From Jiulongibacter sediminis (GTDB lineage Bacteria; Bacteroidota; Bacteroidia; Cytophagales; Spirosomataceae): a stretch of DNA of 64,000 nt. The stretch is taken from assembly GCF_001306455.1 (NCBI RefSeq), contig NZ_LGTQ01000005.1, positions 930,001 to 994,000 on the forward strand, given 5' to 3'. Made by a program: the position numbers and the translations under genes. The first letter of the stretch is position 1, and each line of letters begins with the position of its first letter. Positions 1 through 9,600 of this stretch are shown piece by piece. Below the pieces are notes generated by a model. The model ran no database searches, had not been told where the DNA came from, and saw only the letters and a list, made by a program, of their open reading frames with translations.

Positions 1-318
1 GTAGAAAAACTAGATGCTCTTTTTTATGAGCAGGCCATGTTTGTACACATGGGTGGCAGCTGGGGAAAAGAGCGTGAGTTAAACATTATCAAATCAGGTT
101 TTATCCATTACAAAAAGGCCGATATTCATGAGGTTTTAGAACCGATCGAAATTGGCAAGACCGTTATTTTATTGAATCGAATCACTCTTTTGGCCGTTGT
201 CGGTAGTAATGAAGTCAGTAACCCCTTTATGGTGACTGAGGTTTACGTAAAAGTAGATAATGACTGGAAAATGGGTTCCCATTCATTTTCTCGTCTGATG
301 ACTCCCGGAGGGAATTAA
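1..318 (+). CDS. NTF2-like (SnoaL/DUF4440-type) protein, 3' part only
   Basis: The reading frame is open from base 1, so the true start lies outside the window and about 105 C-terminal residues are visible. The visible part has the alternating beta-strand pattern of the SnoaL/DUF4440 fold: a short helix, then strands around NIIKSGFIHYKKADI, VILLNRITLLAVVGS and FMVTEVYVKVDNDWKM, ending near SFSRL. Small proteins of this fold in Bacteroidota are often secreted and bind small ligands or act as nonspecific isomerase-like domains; the substrate cannot be told. The gene ends 11 bases before the flavodoxin gene on the same strand, so the two may be cotranscribed. Family assignment rests on overall pattern, not on a catalytic motif. 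Confidence 0.6.
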   Translation, partial: VEKLDALFYEQAMFVHMGGSWGKERELNIIKSGFIHYKKADIHEVLEPIEIGKTVILLNRITLLAVVGSNEVSNPFMVTEVYVKVDNDWKMGSHSFSRLMTPGGN

Positions 319-329
319 TTATTGGTTCT

Positions 330-935
330 ATGAATCGCCAGTCTGTTATTTATTTATTTCTCATTTTTTTGACTGGGTTTTCTTGTACCAAGGCACAGAA
401 AACAGATGATGGTCAAATACTGATTGTCTATCTGTCAAGAACTCAAAACACAAAGACTTTGGCTGAAATTATCCAGAAAAGAGTGGGTGGAGATTTGGTG
501 GCTTTGGAATTGGTCAATCCATATCCTGAGAATTATCAAGAGATTGTCAGTCAGGTGAGTGATGAATTGGATAAAGGCTTTTTACCTCCGCTCAAAACCA
601 AAATAGATATTGATAAATATGATATCGTTTTCATAGGTTTTCCTACCTGGGCTATGCAGTTACCGCCGCCGGTTCAGAGTTTTTTGAGTCAATATCCAAT
701 GGAGGGCAAAACGTTGATTCCTTTCAATACCAATGCCGGTTATGGACTTGGCAGTACCATTGATACCATAAAGAAACTATGCCCTAAAGCCACCATCATG
801 AAGGAATTCAGCATGGTGGGTGGAAAAGAAAGAGATGGTATTTTTCTAACCATAGAGGGTAAGAAAAAGACAGAAACAGAGCTAAAAGTAGAAAAATGGT
901 TTGATTCGATCGAAATATTAGTGGAATCGGAATAA
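330..935 (+). CDS. Flavodoxin with lipoprotein-type signal peptide
   Basis: A 201-residue protein of the flavodoxin fold (Flavodoxin_4-like). The N-terminus is a hydrophobic signal ending in LTGFSC, consistent with a Bacteroidota lipoprotein cleavage site at Cys19, so the protein is probably tethered in the periplasm. The FMN phosphate loop is LSRTQNTKT (about residues 36-44), followed by the usual acidic spacer, the strand-loop YDIVFIGFPTWAMQLPPPV with the tryptophan expected at the flavin, and the late motif PFNTNAGYGLGS with KKLCP after it. Flavodoxins are normally cytosolic electron carriers, so export is unusual. It sits just upstream of a Tat-exported molybdenum hydroxylase cluster and may pass electrons in the same compartment; that link is inference from position. 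The start ATG at 330 gives a complete signal peptide. Confidence 0.8.
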   Translation: MNRQSVIYLFLIFLTGFSCTKAQKTDDGQILIVYLSRTQNTKTLAEIIQKRVGGDLVALELVNPYPENYQEIVSQVSDELDKGFLPPLKTKIDIDKYDIVFIGFPTWAMQLPPPVQSFLSQYPMEGKTLIPFNTNAGYGLGSTIDTIKKLCPKATIMKEFSMVGGKERDGIFLTIEGKKKTETELKVEKWFDSIEILVESE

Positions 936-1026
936 AAACTGGGCTTAGGAAGCCAATTGTTTGATTTTCATAAGTCTGCGGCACCCGAAATTGTCTAAAT
1001 TAGTATTTGTATAATTCAAAACCAGA

Positions 1027-3246
1027 ATGAAGGAAAAAGCATTAGACAGACGATCATTTTTAAAAGTTGGCTCGCTTGTGGGAGGAGGACTATTGCTCAA
1101 TTTCTCCTGGCTTTCGGCTAAAGCCGTAAAAAATGAGGTAACCGGTCAAAATGAGTTTCTGGAGTTCAATGCCTTTGTCAAAATTACCCCGGATAACGTC
1201 ATTCAGATCATGTCACCAAATCCGGAGGGTGGGCAGAATGTGAAAACTTCCATGCCTATGATCGTGGCAGATGAACTGGATGCGGACTGGTCACAGGTGG
1301 TGGTTCAACAAGCTGATCTGGACACCAAACATTACACCCGTCAGTTTATCGGCGGTTCTCAAGCAATTCGTCAGGGTTGGACTGTATTACGAACTGCCGG
1401 TGCTACTGCGAGACAGATGTTAAAAGAAGCTGCTGCACAAAAATGGCAGGTTCCCGTTTCTGAGGTGACGACTGAAAAAGGTATGCTGATGCATTCCAAA
1501 TCGGGTAAAAAAGCAACATACGGCGAAATGGCTACGGCTGCCTCCGCACTGCCTGTACTTCAAGATGTTAAACTGAAAGACAGGTCAGATTTTCATATCA
1601 TCGGCACTCCTGTAAAAAATGTGGAGGGGAAGAATATTGTTACCGGAAAGCCCCTCTTTGGTATCGACACCATAAAGGAGGGAATGAAAATTGCGATGAT
1701 CGTTCACCCGCCAGCCTTTGGTTTGAAATTGAAATCATACGATGTCGCTTCTGTCAAAAAACTCAAAGGCATTATTGATGTTTTTGATATCAAAGTTTTC
1801 AATGAAGATTATGAACGTACATTCTTTGATACCACCACGTTTAACGAAGTAGTGGCCATTGTGGGAGAAGATACCTGGTCGGTCATGAAAGCAAAAAAAG
1901 CGTTAAAAGTGAGCTGGGAGCCTTTTGAATCGCATTCGTATAATCGAAATATGTTCGGTCGGAAATCCTCGGTTACCGTTCCGGCAGGTCTGGAAAGTAC
2001 AAGCGAAAGTATGGCTCAAATGACAGGGTTGGTCTCAAAACCAGCAAATGTTAAAAGACAAGATGGAGATGTAGAAAAGGCCTTTGAGAATGCCTCCAAA
2101 ATAGTAGAAGCTAAGTACTCCGCTCCGTTTCTGGCTCATAACTGCATGGAGCCGATGAATTTCTTTGCGGATGTGCGGGAGGATAAAATCGAGATGATTG
2201 GTCCGCTTCAAAAACCTGAATTGACTGAGCAGGCTTTATCGGCCAGATTAGGTGTTCCTCTGGAAAAAATAGACTTCAAAATGACCCGACTTGGCGGAGG
2301 TTACGGTCGCCGCTCTTATGCCCACTGGGCCATTGAAGCTGCCTTAATTTCTCAAAAAGTAAAGGCTCCTGTTAAGTTGGTGTACTCCCGTGAAGATGAT
2401 ATGACGGCAGGGGTTTACCGCTCTACTTATTACGCCAAATATCAAGCTGCACTTGATTCCAATAATAATTTAATTGGATTCAAGGTGAACATGGGAGGAA
2501 ACCCGGAATCACCTATCCATGAGAATCGTTTCCCCGCAGGAGCAGTATCCAATTATCTGGCTGAAGACTGGGAGATACCTTCCAATATAACCACGGGTTC
2601 TTTCCGTGCTCCACGTTCCAATTTTAATGCGGCGGCGGAGCAGTCTTTTTTGGACGAAGTCGCTGAAGCCGCAGGAAAAGACCCAATCGATTTCAGATTG
2701 GATCTTCTGGAAAAGGCGAAGTCAAATCCGGTTGGTCAAAGAAATGATTATGACGCCGATCGCTTTGCCGGGGTCTTAAAGTTACTCAAAGAGAAAACTA
2801 AAAGTTCGCAGCTAAAGTATCCGGGAGTATCTGCATATTTCTGTCATAATACCTACGCCGCCATGGTGGTGGATATGGAAATTCAGGACGGAAGTCCGGT
2901 GGTCAATAAGGTGATCTGTGCCATGGATTGCGGCCTCATCATAAACCCGGATGGTGCAAAAAACCTGGCCGAAGGAGGAATTGTCGATGCTTTGGGCAAC
3001 GCCCTTTTTGGAAAATTGACTTTTAATAATGGTGCTACGGATCAACAAAATTTTGATCAATATCGCATGATCAGAATGAATGAGGCTCCGAAAGCCATTG
3101 AAGTATATTTTGTGGAGAATGACTTTGAACCAACAGGAATGGGTGAACCGACCTTCCCTCCTGTTTTTGCTGCGGTGGCAAACTCGCTATATCGTGCAAC
3201 GGGTAAACGTTTTTATCATCAACCGTTTATGAGTCAGTTGAGTTAG
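1027..3246 (+). CDS. Molybdenum hydroxylase large subunit 1 (xanthine dehydrogenase / isoquinoline 1-oxidoreductase beta-like)
   Basis: A 739-residue molybdopterin-binding subunit of the xanthine oxidase family, of the IorB-like branch that is exported folded. The Tat signal is clear: DRRSFLK near residues 7-13 followed by a hydrophobic stretch. The aldehyde oxidase/xanthine dehydrogenase domain starts near residue 190, and the molybdopterin-binding half holds glycine-rich segments such as RLGGGYGRRSY. The C-terminal GMGEPTFPPV carries the glutamate that acts as base in this family. It would hydroxylate an aldehyde or N-heterocycle with electrons leaving through the [2Fe-2S] subunit encoded 95 bases downstream. 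Substrate unknown. A close paralog lies beyond that small subunit. No maturation gene (XdhC/MocA type) or FAD subunit is in view. The start is set by the Tat signal. Confidence 0.88.
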   Translation: MKEKALDRRSFLKVGSLVGGGLLLNFSWLSAKAVKNEVTGQNEFLEFNAFVKITPDNVIQIMSPNPEGGQNVKTSMPMIVADELDADWSQVVVQQADLDTKHYTRQFIGGSQAIRQGWTVLRTAGATARQMLKEAAAQKWQVPVSEVTTEKGMLMHSKSGKKATYGEMATAASALPVLQDVKLKDRSDFHIIGTPVKNVEGKNIVTGKPLFGIDTIKEGMKIAMIVHPPAFGLKLKSYDVASVKKLKGIIDVFDIKVFNEDYERTFFDTTTFNEVVAIVGEDTWSVMKAKKALKVSWEPFESHSYNRNMFGRKSSVTVPAGLESTSESMAQMTGLVSKPANVKRQDGDVEKAFENASKIVEAKYSAPFLAHNCMEPMNFFADVREDKIEMIGPLQKPELTEQALSARLGVPLEKIDFKMTRLGGGYGRRSYAHWAIEAALISQKVKAPVKLVYSREDDMTAGVYRSTYYAKYQAALDSNNNLIGFKVNMGGNPESPIHENRFPAGAVSNYLAEDWEIPSNITTGSFRAPRSNFNAAAEQSFLDEVAEAAGKDPIDFRLDLLEKAKSNPVGQRNDYDADRFAGVLKLLKEKTKSSQLKYPGVSAYFCHNTYAAMVVDMEIQDGSPVVNKVICAMDCGLIINPDGAKNLAEGGIVDALGNALFGKLTFNNGATDQQNFDQYRMIRMNEAPKAIEVYFVENDFEPTGMGEPTFPPVFAAVANSLYRATGKRFYHQPFMSQLS

Positions 3247-3341
3247 AACTGACATTGTTTGAATTGAATAAGTATCTATTTGAATCCAGTAAGGAATTGT
3301 TTCTGAATTAAATAAAATTGCAAGCTTAAATCGAAAATAAA

Positions 3342-3797
3342 ATGGCCAAGTACAATCTTAAAATTAATGGAAAGACCCGCGAGGTTGATGTAGATGCCGG
3401 TACTCCTATTCTCTGGGTACTGAGAGATCACCTGAACCTTGTAGGCACAAAATACGGATGTGGTATTGCTCAATGCGGAGCCTGCACCATTCACTTGAAC
3501 GGCATTGCCATGCGTTCCTGCATGTTGCCGGTTTCTTCTGTAGGAAATCAGGAAATTACGACGATCGAAGGTCTGTCTGAAAATGCAGATCATCCAGTTC
3601 AGGAGGCTTGGCTGGAGCATGATGTGGCTCAGTGCGGTTATTGCCAGGGAGGTCAGATTATGACCGCTGCAGCTCTGTTGAAAAACAATCCGAATCCTAG
3701 CGATGAAGATATTGAAGCAACCATGAGCGGGAATATTTGCCGCTGCGGAACCTATTTGAGGATCAAAGAAGCGATTAAAACAGCGGCAGCGAAGTAA
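3342..3797 (+). CDS. [2Fe-2S] small subunit of molybdenum hydroxylase (IorA/CoxS-like)
   Basis: A 151-residue iron-sulfur subunit with both clusters intact. The plant-ferredoxin-type N-terminal cluster uses Cys40, Cys45, Cys48 and Cys60 (CGIAQCGAC then C). The C-terminal four-helix [2Fe-2S] domain uses Cys98, Cys101, Cys133 and Cys135 (CGYC and CRC). Length is normal for the family. It has no signal peptide of its own, so it probably rides through the Tat pore with a large subunit, as in known periplasmic members. It lies between two large-subunit genes and 18 bases before the second, so it may serve either or both. Electrons from the molybdenum site would pass through its two clusters to an acceptor, possibly a cytochrome or the nearby exported flavodoxin (inference). 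Confidence 0.93.
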   Translation: MAKYNLKINGKTREVDVDAGTPILWVLRDHLNLVGTKYGCGIAQCGACTIHLNGIAMRSCMLPVSSVGNQEITTIEGLSENADHPVQEAWLEHDVAQCGYCQGGQIMTAAALLKNNPNPSDEDIEATMSGNICRCGTYLRIKEAIKTAAAK

Positions 3798-3815
3798 ACC
3801 TAAACCTATAGAAAT

Positions 3816-6062
3816 ATGAAAACGAAAAAAAAATCATTAGACAGAAGATCCTTTCTGAAGTCAAGTGCTCTGGCCGGTGGAGGTTTAATGCTAACATTCA
3901 ATTGGTTTACTCAGGCGAAAGCCGCTGAAGCTATGGGCGAGAGCCTTGCCGAAACCTGGCATGAACTGACCGGCTATATCAAAATCACCCCGGATAATGT
4001 CATCAAAATTCTGAACCCTAACCCTGAGTTTGGTCAGAACGTGATGACTTCCCTCCCGATGATGGTTGCAGAAGAATTGGAAGTTGATTTTGAAAAAGTA
4101 GTGGTGGAAATGGGCCCTCATGATAATGCAAAACTGGGTCCTCAGTTTACCGGAGGAAGTAACTCCGTACGTATGTATTACAATATCCTGAGACAAGCCG
4201 GTGCTACTGCACGTCAAATGCTGACTGAAGCTGCTGCTCAGACCTGGGGTGTTTCAGCTGATCAGGTTATCGCTTCAAACGGGATGCTGACTTCGGGCAA
4301 TAGAAAAGCAACTTACGGTGAAATGGCTTCTAAAGCTGCTTCAATGACTGCTCCGAAAGATGTACAATTGAAATCTCCTTCTGAGTTTAAGGTGATACGT
4401 ACGGCTCAGAAAAATGTGGAAGGGAAGAAAGTGGTGACCGGAAAACCGCTATTTGGTTTGGATTACCAGGCAGAAGGTATGAAAATCGCCATGATTCTTC
4501 ATCCGCCGGCTTTTGGTATGACGCTCAAATCTTTTGATGCCTCGCAGGCTTTAAGAATGCCGGGTATTAAAGATGTCTTCAGCTTCAAGTTATTTGATGA
4601 AGATTTTGCCATGGCTGGTTTTGATGTTCGCACTTTCAATGAGCAGATTGCGATCGTAGGTGACAGCACCTGGCAGGTCATGAATGCCCGTAAGAAAATA
4701 AGAGCCGAATGGACTGAAAGAGGTGATGCACGGGAAACCCGAATGGGCAGAGGTGGCTCGCAAACAGTAACTATTCCCGGCAAGTTGGAAAGCACTAACT
4801 ACCATTTTGATGAAATGGAAGAAGGCAGAAAGACGGCCAAAGTTCAGCGTAGAGACGGTGACCCGGAAACAGCCTTTAAGAATGCAGCAGTAGTTATTGA
4901 GAAAACGTATAACGCTCCTTTCCTTGCTCATAACTGTATGGAGCCGATGAACGGTTTCGCCGATGTCAGGGAAGATAGTGCGATTATAGCTGGTCCACAT
5001 CAGGCTCCGGGCTGGATAGAGCCCACTCTGTCAAAGGTCCTCGGAATAGCCCCAGATAAAATAGAAATGATCAGCACAAGAATGGGCGGAGGCTTTGGCC
5101 GAAGAGCTTATGGCCAATATTACGTAGAGGCCGCTCTTATTTCAAAGCAAGCGAAAGTACCGGTGAAATTAGTCTATAGTCGTGAAGACGACATGAGCTA
5201 TGGTATTTACAGACCAATGTATACCGCAACCTACCGTGCTGCTCTGGATGAAAACAAGAATCTGATTGCCTTCCATGTGAGTGGTGGTGGTATTCCTGAA
5301 AGCCCGATTCATGCCAATCGTTTCCCGGCAGGTGCTTTAGATAATTATCTGGCCGAAAGCTGGGAAGTTCCTTCCAATATCACCATCGGTGCTTTCCGGG
5401 CACCAAGGTCAAACTTCAATGCAGCAGCCGAGCAGTCGTTTTTGGACGAAGTGGCTGAGGCAATGGGTAAAGACCCGATTCAAATGCGTTTGGATTTACT
5501 GAAACGTGCAAAAGAGAATCCGGTTGGGTCAAATAATGACTATGACGCTGATCGTTATGCCGGAGTTCTGGAGCTTGTCCGTGAGAAATCTGGCTGGGGC
5601 AAACCGGAAAATAATGGAAAACGAAGAGGTGTAGCCGCCTACTTCTGTCATAATTCTTACGCTGCTCATGTGGTGGATATGATCGAAAGGGACGGAGAAC
5701 CATATGTAGAACAAGTGACTTCTGCACTTGACTGCGGAATTGTCATCAACCCGGAAGGAGCCGCAAATATGGTTCAGGGTGCTGTTACCGACGGTATCGG
5801 TCAATCTTTCTATGGAACTATGACCTTCAATAACGGGGTGACAGATCATAAGAATTTTGACACCTACCGTATGATTCGTCATAATGAGTCTCCGAAGAAG
5901 ATTGATGTTCACTTTGTCGAAAATGACATCGCTCCTACCGGCCTTGGTGAACCACCGTTCCCGCCGGTATTTGGTGCGGTAGCTAATGCTCTCTATAAAA
6001 CTACAGGTAAAAGGTATTATAATCAGCCATTTATGAATGCTGAGCAGCCGGAGAGTATTTAA
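3816..6062 (+). CDS. Molybdenum hydroxylase large subunit 2, paralog of the first
   Basis: A 748-residue protein closely related to the large subunit at 1027-3246 along its whole length, with the same Tat signal (DRRSFLK), the same glycine-rich molybdopterin segment (MGGGFGRRAY) and the same C-terminal catalytic-glutamate region (GLGEPPFPPV). Stretches such as AHNCMEPMN and SFLDEVAEA are identical in both. The two genes therefore come from a duplication around the small subunit. They differ in the middle, where this copy has an extra Arg/Gly-rich segment around residue 310. The two copies may have different substrates while sharing one electron-transfer subunit. A strong intrinsic terminator follows within 25 bases, marking the end of the operon. 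Confidence 0.88.
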   Translation: MKTKKKSLDRRSFLKSSALAGGGLMLTFNWFTQAKAAEAMGESLAETWHELTGYIKITPDNVIKILNPNPEFGQNVMTSLPMMVAEELEVDFEKVVVEMGPHDNAKLGPQFTGGSNSVRMYYNILRQAGATARQMLTEAAAQTWGVSADQVIASNGMLTSGNRKATYGEMASKAASMTAPKDVQLKSPSEFKVIRTAQKNVEGKKVVTGKPLFGLDYQAEGMKIAMILHPPAFGMTLKSFDASQALRMPGIKDVFSFKLFDEDFAMAGFDVRTFNEQIAIVGDSTWQVMNARKKIRAEWTERGDARETRMGRGGSQTVTIPGKLESTNYHFDEMEEGRKTAKVQRRDGDPETAFKNAAVVIEKTYNAPFLAHNCMEPMNGFADVREDSAIIAGPHQAPGWIEPTLSKVLGIAPDKIEMISTRMGGGFGRRAYGQYYVEAALISKQAKVPVKLVYSREDDMSYGIYRPMYTATYRAALDENKNLIAFHVSGGGIPESPIHANRFPAGALDNYLAESWEVPSNITIGAFRAPRSNFNAAAEQSFLDEVAEAMGKDPIQMRLDLLKRAKENPVGSNNDYDADRYAGVLELVREKSGWGKPENNGKRRGVAAYFCHNSYAAHVVDMIERDGEPYVEQVTSALDCGIVINPEGAANMVQGAVTDGIGQSFYGTMTFNNGVTDHKNFDTYRMIRHNESPKKIDVHFVENDIAPTGLGEPPFPPVFGAVANALYKTTGKRYYNQPFMNAEQPESI

Positions 6063-6086
6063 GAGATTGAATTTTCGAAAGTAATG

Positions 6087-6120
6087 AAAGGTCTGACCAC
6101 AACGGTCGGACCTTTTATTT
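6087..6120 (+). terminator. Intrinsic terminator after the molybdenum hydroxylase operon
   Basis: A 12-bp stem (6087-6098 with 6104-6115, one T-G wobble) closed by a 5-base loop is followed by a T-rich run. The stem core GGTCTGACC recurs in the terminator at 18503. Confidence 0.85.
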
Positions 6121-6154
6121 TTATTGGTTGTCTACTTTTTGTCCTTCAGATATT

Positions 6155-6185
6155 TTGAATAGGGCCGGAATTACCTGTAGGTTCG
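6155..6185 (+). promoter_or_regulatory. Predicted Bacteroidota-type promoter before the kinase remnant
   Basis: TTG at 6155-6157, a 20-base gap and TAGGTTCG at 6178-6185 match the -33/-7 arrangement of this phylum (TTG, about 20, TAnnTTtG with one mismatch). The -7 octamer is identical to that predicted before the 3669-aa giant gene (29683-29690, minus strand). Just upstream lies a T/C-rich element resembling the direct-repeat motif of the other LytTR-linked promoters, but degenerate. Confidence 0.5.
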
Positions 6186-6207
6186 TTAAAAATGATTTCA
6201 TGAAGTC

Positions 6208-6630
6208 ATGCAACAAAAGAAGATTCGTGACGATTTACTTTCTATCGGTAAAACGAAGAAGGAACTTCTGAAAAAGGTAGATCATGGATTGATAGATTTG
6301 AAGAAGGAAATCATAGCTTCAGTAGAACAACTGATTGAAAACAATCAGACGGTAATCAAAAAAAATCAACATACTTTATCTAACTTCCTCTATGACCCAA
6401 AAACCGCTTTCGGGTTATTAATCCTTCTTATTTCCTGCCTAAATTCTTTTGCTCAGCAAAAGGTTATTATTGACTCTCTTACTCAGGTATTTAATCATTC
6501 AAAAAATCTTTCCGATAGGATTGAAACAGGTTTTGAGATCATTTCTTATTGCAATCAAAACAATGATGATTCCTACAAAACATTTATTGAGCACGTTCGG
6601 CAGCCATATCATGGTTCAATTAAATTTTAA
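6208..6630 (+). pseudogene. Truncated sensor-kinase N-terminus (remnant)
   Basis: This 140-codon frame has two unlike parts. Codons 1-62 give a Lys/Glu-rich, probably helical segment that I do not recognise. Codons 63-85 are a hydrophobic export signal ending in NSFAQ, and what follows (IDSLTQVFN..., then IETGFEIISYC) looks like the first residues after the signal peptide in TPR-type sensor kinases, including the two complete ones in this window. The frame stops right at the end of the convergent giant gene, overlapping it by 4 bases, with no TPRs or kinase domain left. An ATG at 6392 would be the natural start for the signal peptide but is out of frame, which hints at a small indel. It may simply be an unknown short protein; remnant is my preferred reading. 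Confidence 0.45.
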
Positions 6631-9600
6631 TTACAACCACCGGTTTCGACCGAAAAAACGGTGCCTGAACCTGCTTCAAAGCCCGGATGGAGTTCAATAT
6701 ATTTTGCCCTATAACTTACTCTCGCTGTTCCCAGAACTTTATTGTTTGCCTGAATTTGCCCATTTATTGCCGAAGCCGTTTTAAGGCTGATACCGCTGGA
6801 AATATCATCAATACCAGCTTGTAATTGTATTTGAGAAGCACATGGAGATATACCACTAACTACGATTTCAATGCCGGAAGAGACCCCACTCTCGCAGCCG
6901 TTTTCGGTACAGGTAGCTGTATATGTGGTACTTAATGCCGGCGAAACAACTAAACTGATACCTGTAGCCGCTCCCGGAAACCAAGTTACGGTACCCCTAC
7001 AGCCTGCTGCTGTAAGCATGGAGCTTCCTCCATAACCTATTTGCAGTGAACTAGCCGAGATCGTAGGTATAGGAGATGAGGTAAGTATTACTTCTACAAA
7101 AGCATATAGGCTGGTACAGCCATTTACTGTTTGAGTAACCCTATAATTCGGACTGCTGATTAGCAGATCGGTAGCTTGTTTTACTATCTTATTCTCTGTC
7201 CAGGTCAGGTCAGAGCCGGTAGCTTGCAGATCAGCGATGGTGGCACCTGCACAGAAACTCTGCACAGCATCAGCTGTAGGTGCTGGTGGGTTGGGATTGA
7301 CGATAATTTCTGCTGCAAATACCCTCGTACTTTTCAAGTTGGCATTTTCGCAGGCAACATAATAAATAGTAGTAGCCCCAACGCTTGTTTGATAAGAAGA
7401 ACCTTCCTGAAGCGGAGAACCGTCCGTCGCTACATTATACCAAACCGGGCTGAATCCTGTCTCACATGTAGCTGAAAGTGTAAAGGGTTTGTAAGTACAT
7501 ACTGTAGTTTGACTCGCAGATATAGCCGTAGGGCTCTGTATTTCAACGGTAAATTCATACGGTCCTAAATCGGGAATACCATTATATGCTCTCTGACTAC
7601 CAAGGATATCTGTGCTGGTGAGGGCGTTAGTGATTCCTGCATCGATGGCCGGAGAGCCAATTAACAGGCTAAAACCATCATCCATTGTCCAGAAAATACC
7701 ATCTGTACCAGCCGGGTTTGTTACATCGGTAAATAGCGGATTTACACCTACTTGAATGGCTGTGCCAGAAAAGGCATTTTGAAGGATGGAATATGAAATG
7801 CTGGCAGAGCCTCCTGCGAAATTATAGTTATCGCTGCCTCCAAAATTGGCAATGTTGTTTCTGAAAATACTATTGGTAATAGTTGAAATAGAGGAGGTTG
7901 CATTGAAAACACCGCCACCATAAAACCCGGCAGCATTGCCATAAAAAGTACTATATGTAATGATAGGAAAGGCATAATTATTGGCGACTCCACCACCAAA
8001 TTGGGTAGCGGTATTGTTGGCAAAAACGCAATTGACAATTTTTGGAAGAGGAGCGGCACCTCCACCCGTTCCGTCAGTACCAAAACCCCCACCAGCGTAA
8101 CTGGCTGTGTTTTGGAGGAAGAAACTATTTTGTACAATGGGACTTGAACCCAAGGCATTGCCCATTCCTCCTCCTTGTCTGCCGGAGTTGAGTTGGAATA
8201 AACACTTATCAATGTTGGGAGAGGAACTTGCATTAGCTATCCCACCTCCACCAAAACCGGCGGCTGAATTTTGGATAAATTTAGAATTTGATATTGTTGG
8301 ATTTGAGCCAAGGTTATACAAACCACCACCAGTGCTGTCTGCAACATTATTCATAAAGAGACAATTGCTGATGGTTTGCCCCCCTGCCTGATTGAAGAAA
8401 CCTGCACCGTATTTGGCCTTGTTGTTTTTAAAGGTAATATTCCTGATTTGAGCTCCGGAGTAGGCTGAAATCAAACCGCCACCATAACTTTGTTTAATGT
8501 AAACAGAACCAAGCGTATCGCTACTACCGCCATTGGCATTCCCATCTTGTATGGTGAAGCCATCTAAAATGGCAGAACTACCCTCCAAAGCTACCATGAC
8601 CACGTGATAAGAATTGTCTGAAGCGTCTCCTTGAGTGCCTTGCTCACCACTTAAAATACTCGGATTTAAGGCAATAGTGGCTGTGTCTCTTTGAGAAAAA
8701 GCAGTTTCTGTACCGGCAAATCCTCCCATAATAACCTTTCCAGAGGGAAGGTGGAAAGTTCGTTGCCGTGACACTGATACAGAAGTATTGCCATTTAGAT
8801 TTTTGCTGGGTATATACGTGCCTCCTGCCACCCAAATGGTGTCAAAACATCCGTAATCGAGAGCCGATTGAAAGTCTGTAAAGGCGTTTGTCCAGTTGGT
8901 TCCGTCGTTATTACCACTGGCATCTGCGTCTACATATAGTTTACTTTTATAGGGAAAAGCCGATACGGCAACGACTGAAAGTCTTTGAGTGCTGCAACTG
9001 CCTATGGAAACCGTAACGGTATAGGTACCAGACATAGCTTCTGTCGCATTAGCAATTTTTGGGTTTTGCTCAGTAGAGCTAAAGTCATTTGGGCCAGACC
9101 ACGCATACGATTCTCCACCAGAAACATATAACTTTAATGTATCTCCACCACAAAAGGAAGTTAACACAGGTGAACTTACTGAAGCGAAATCTGCCACATC
9201 CATAGTTATGGTATTGGAATATATAAGGCAAGCATCGCTGACAGTCACACTAACGATATCACCATCATTAAGCGTACTTGTGCTGTATGTCTGATTCGTT
9301 CCGCTTTGTTTTTCCACACCATTTACAGAGAAAATGGTATAAGGATTTGCATAAAAATTATCGCCGATAGTGGCCTGAAAGCTTACGGTAGTTCCCGGAC
9401 AAATCTGACCATTAGCACTTGAGCTTAATGTTACTGTGGGGTTTTGAACAGTAACCTGCAAAGAATCATAAGATTCACAAAAACCGTTTGATATCGTGAA
9501 ATAGTAGGTTCCGGTAAGTATTGGCTGTGCATTCGGGAAAGTAAAAGTGCTATCACCGTTGTAGTTGGCACTAAAATTATTCGGACCGCTCCAGATGTAA

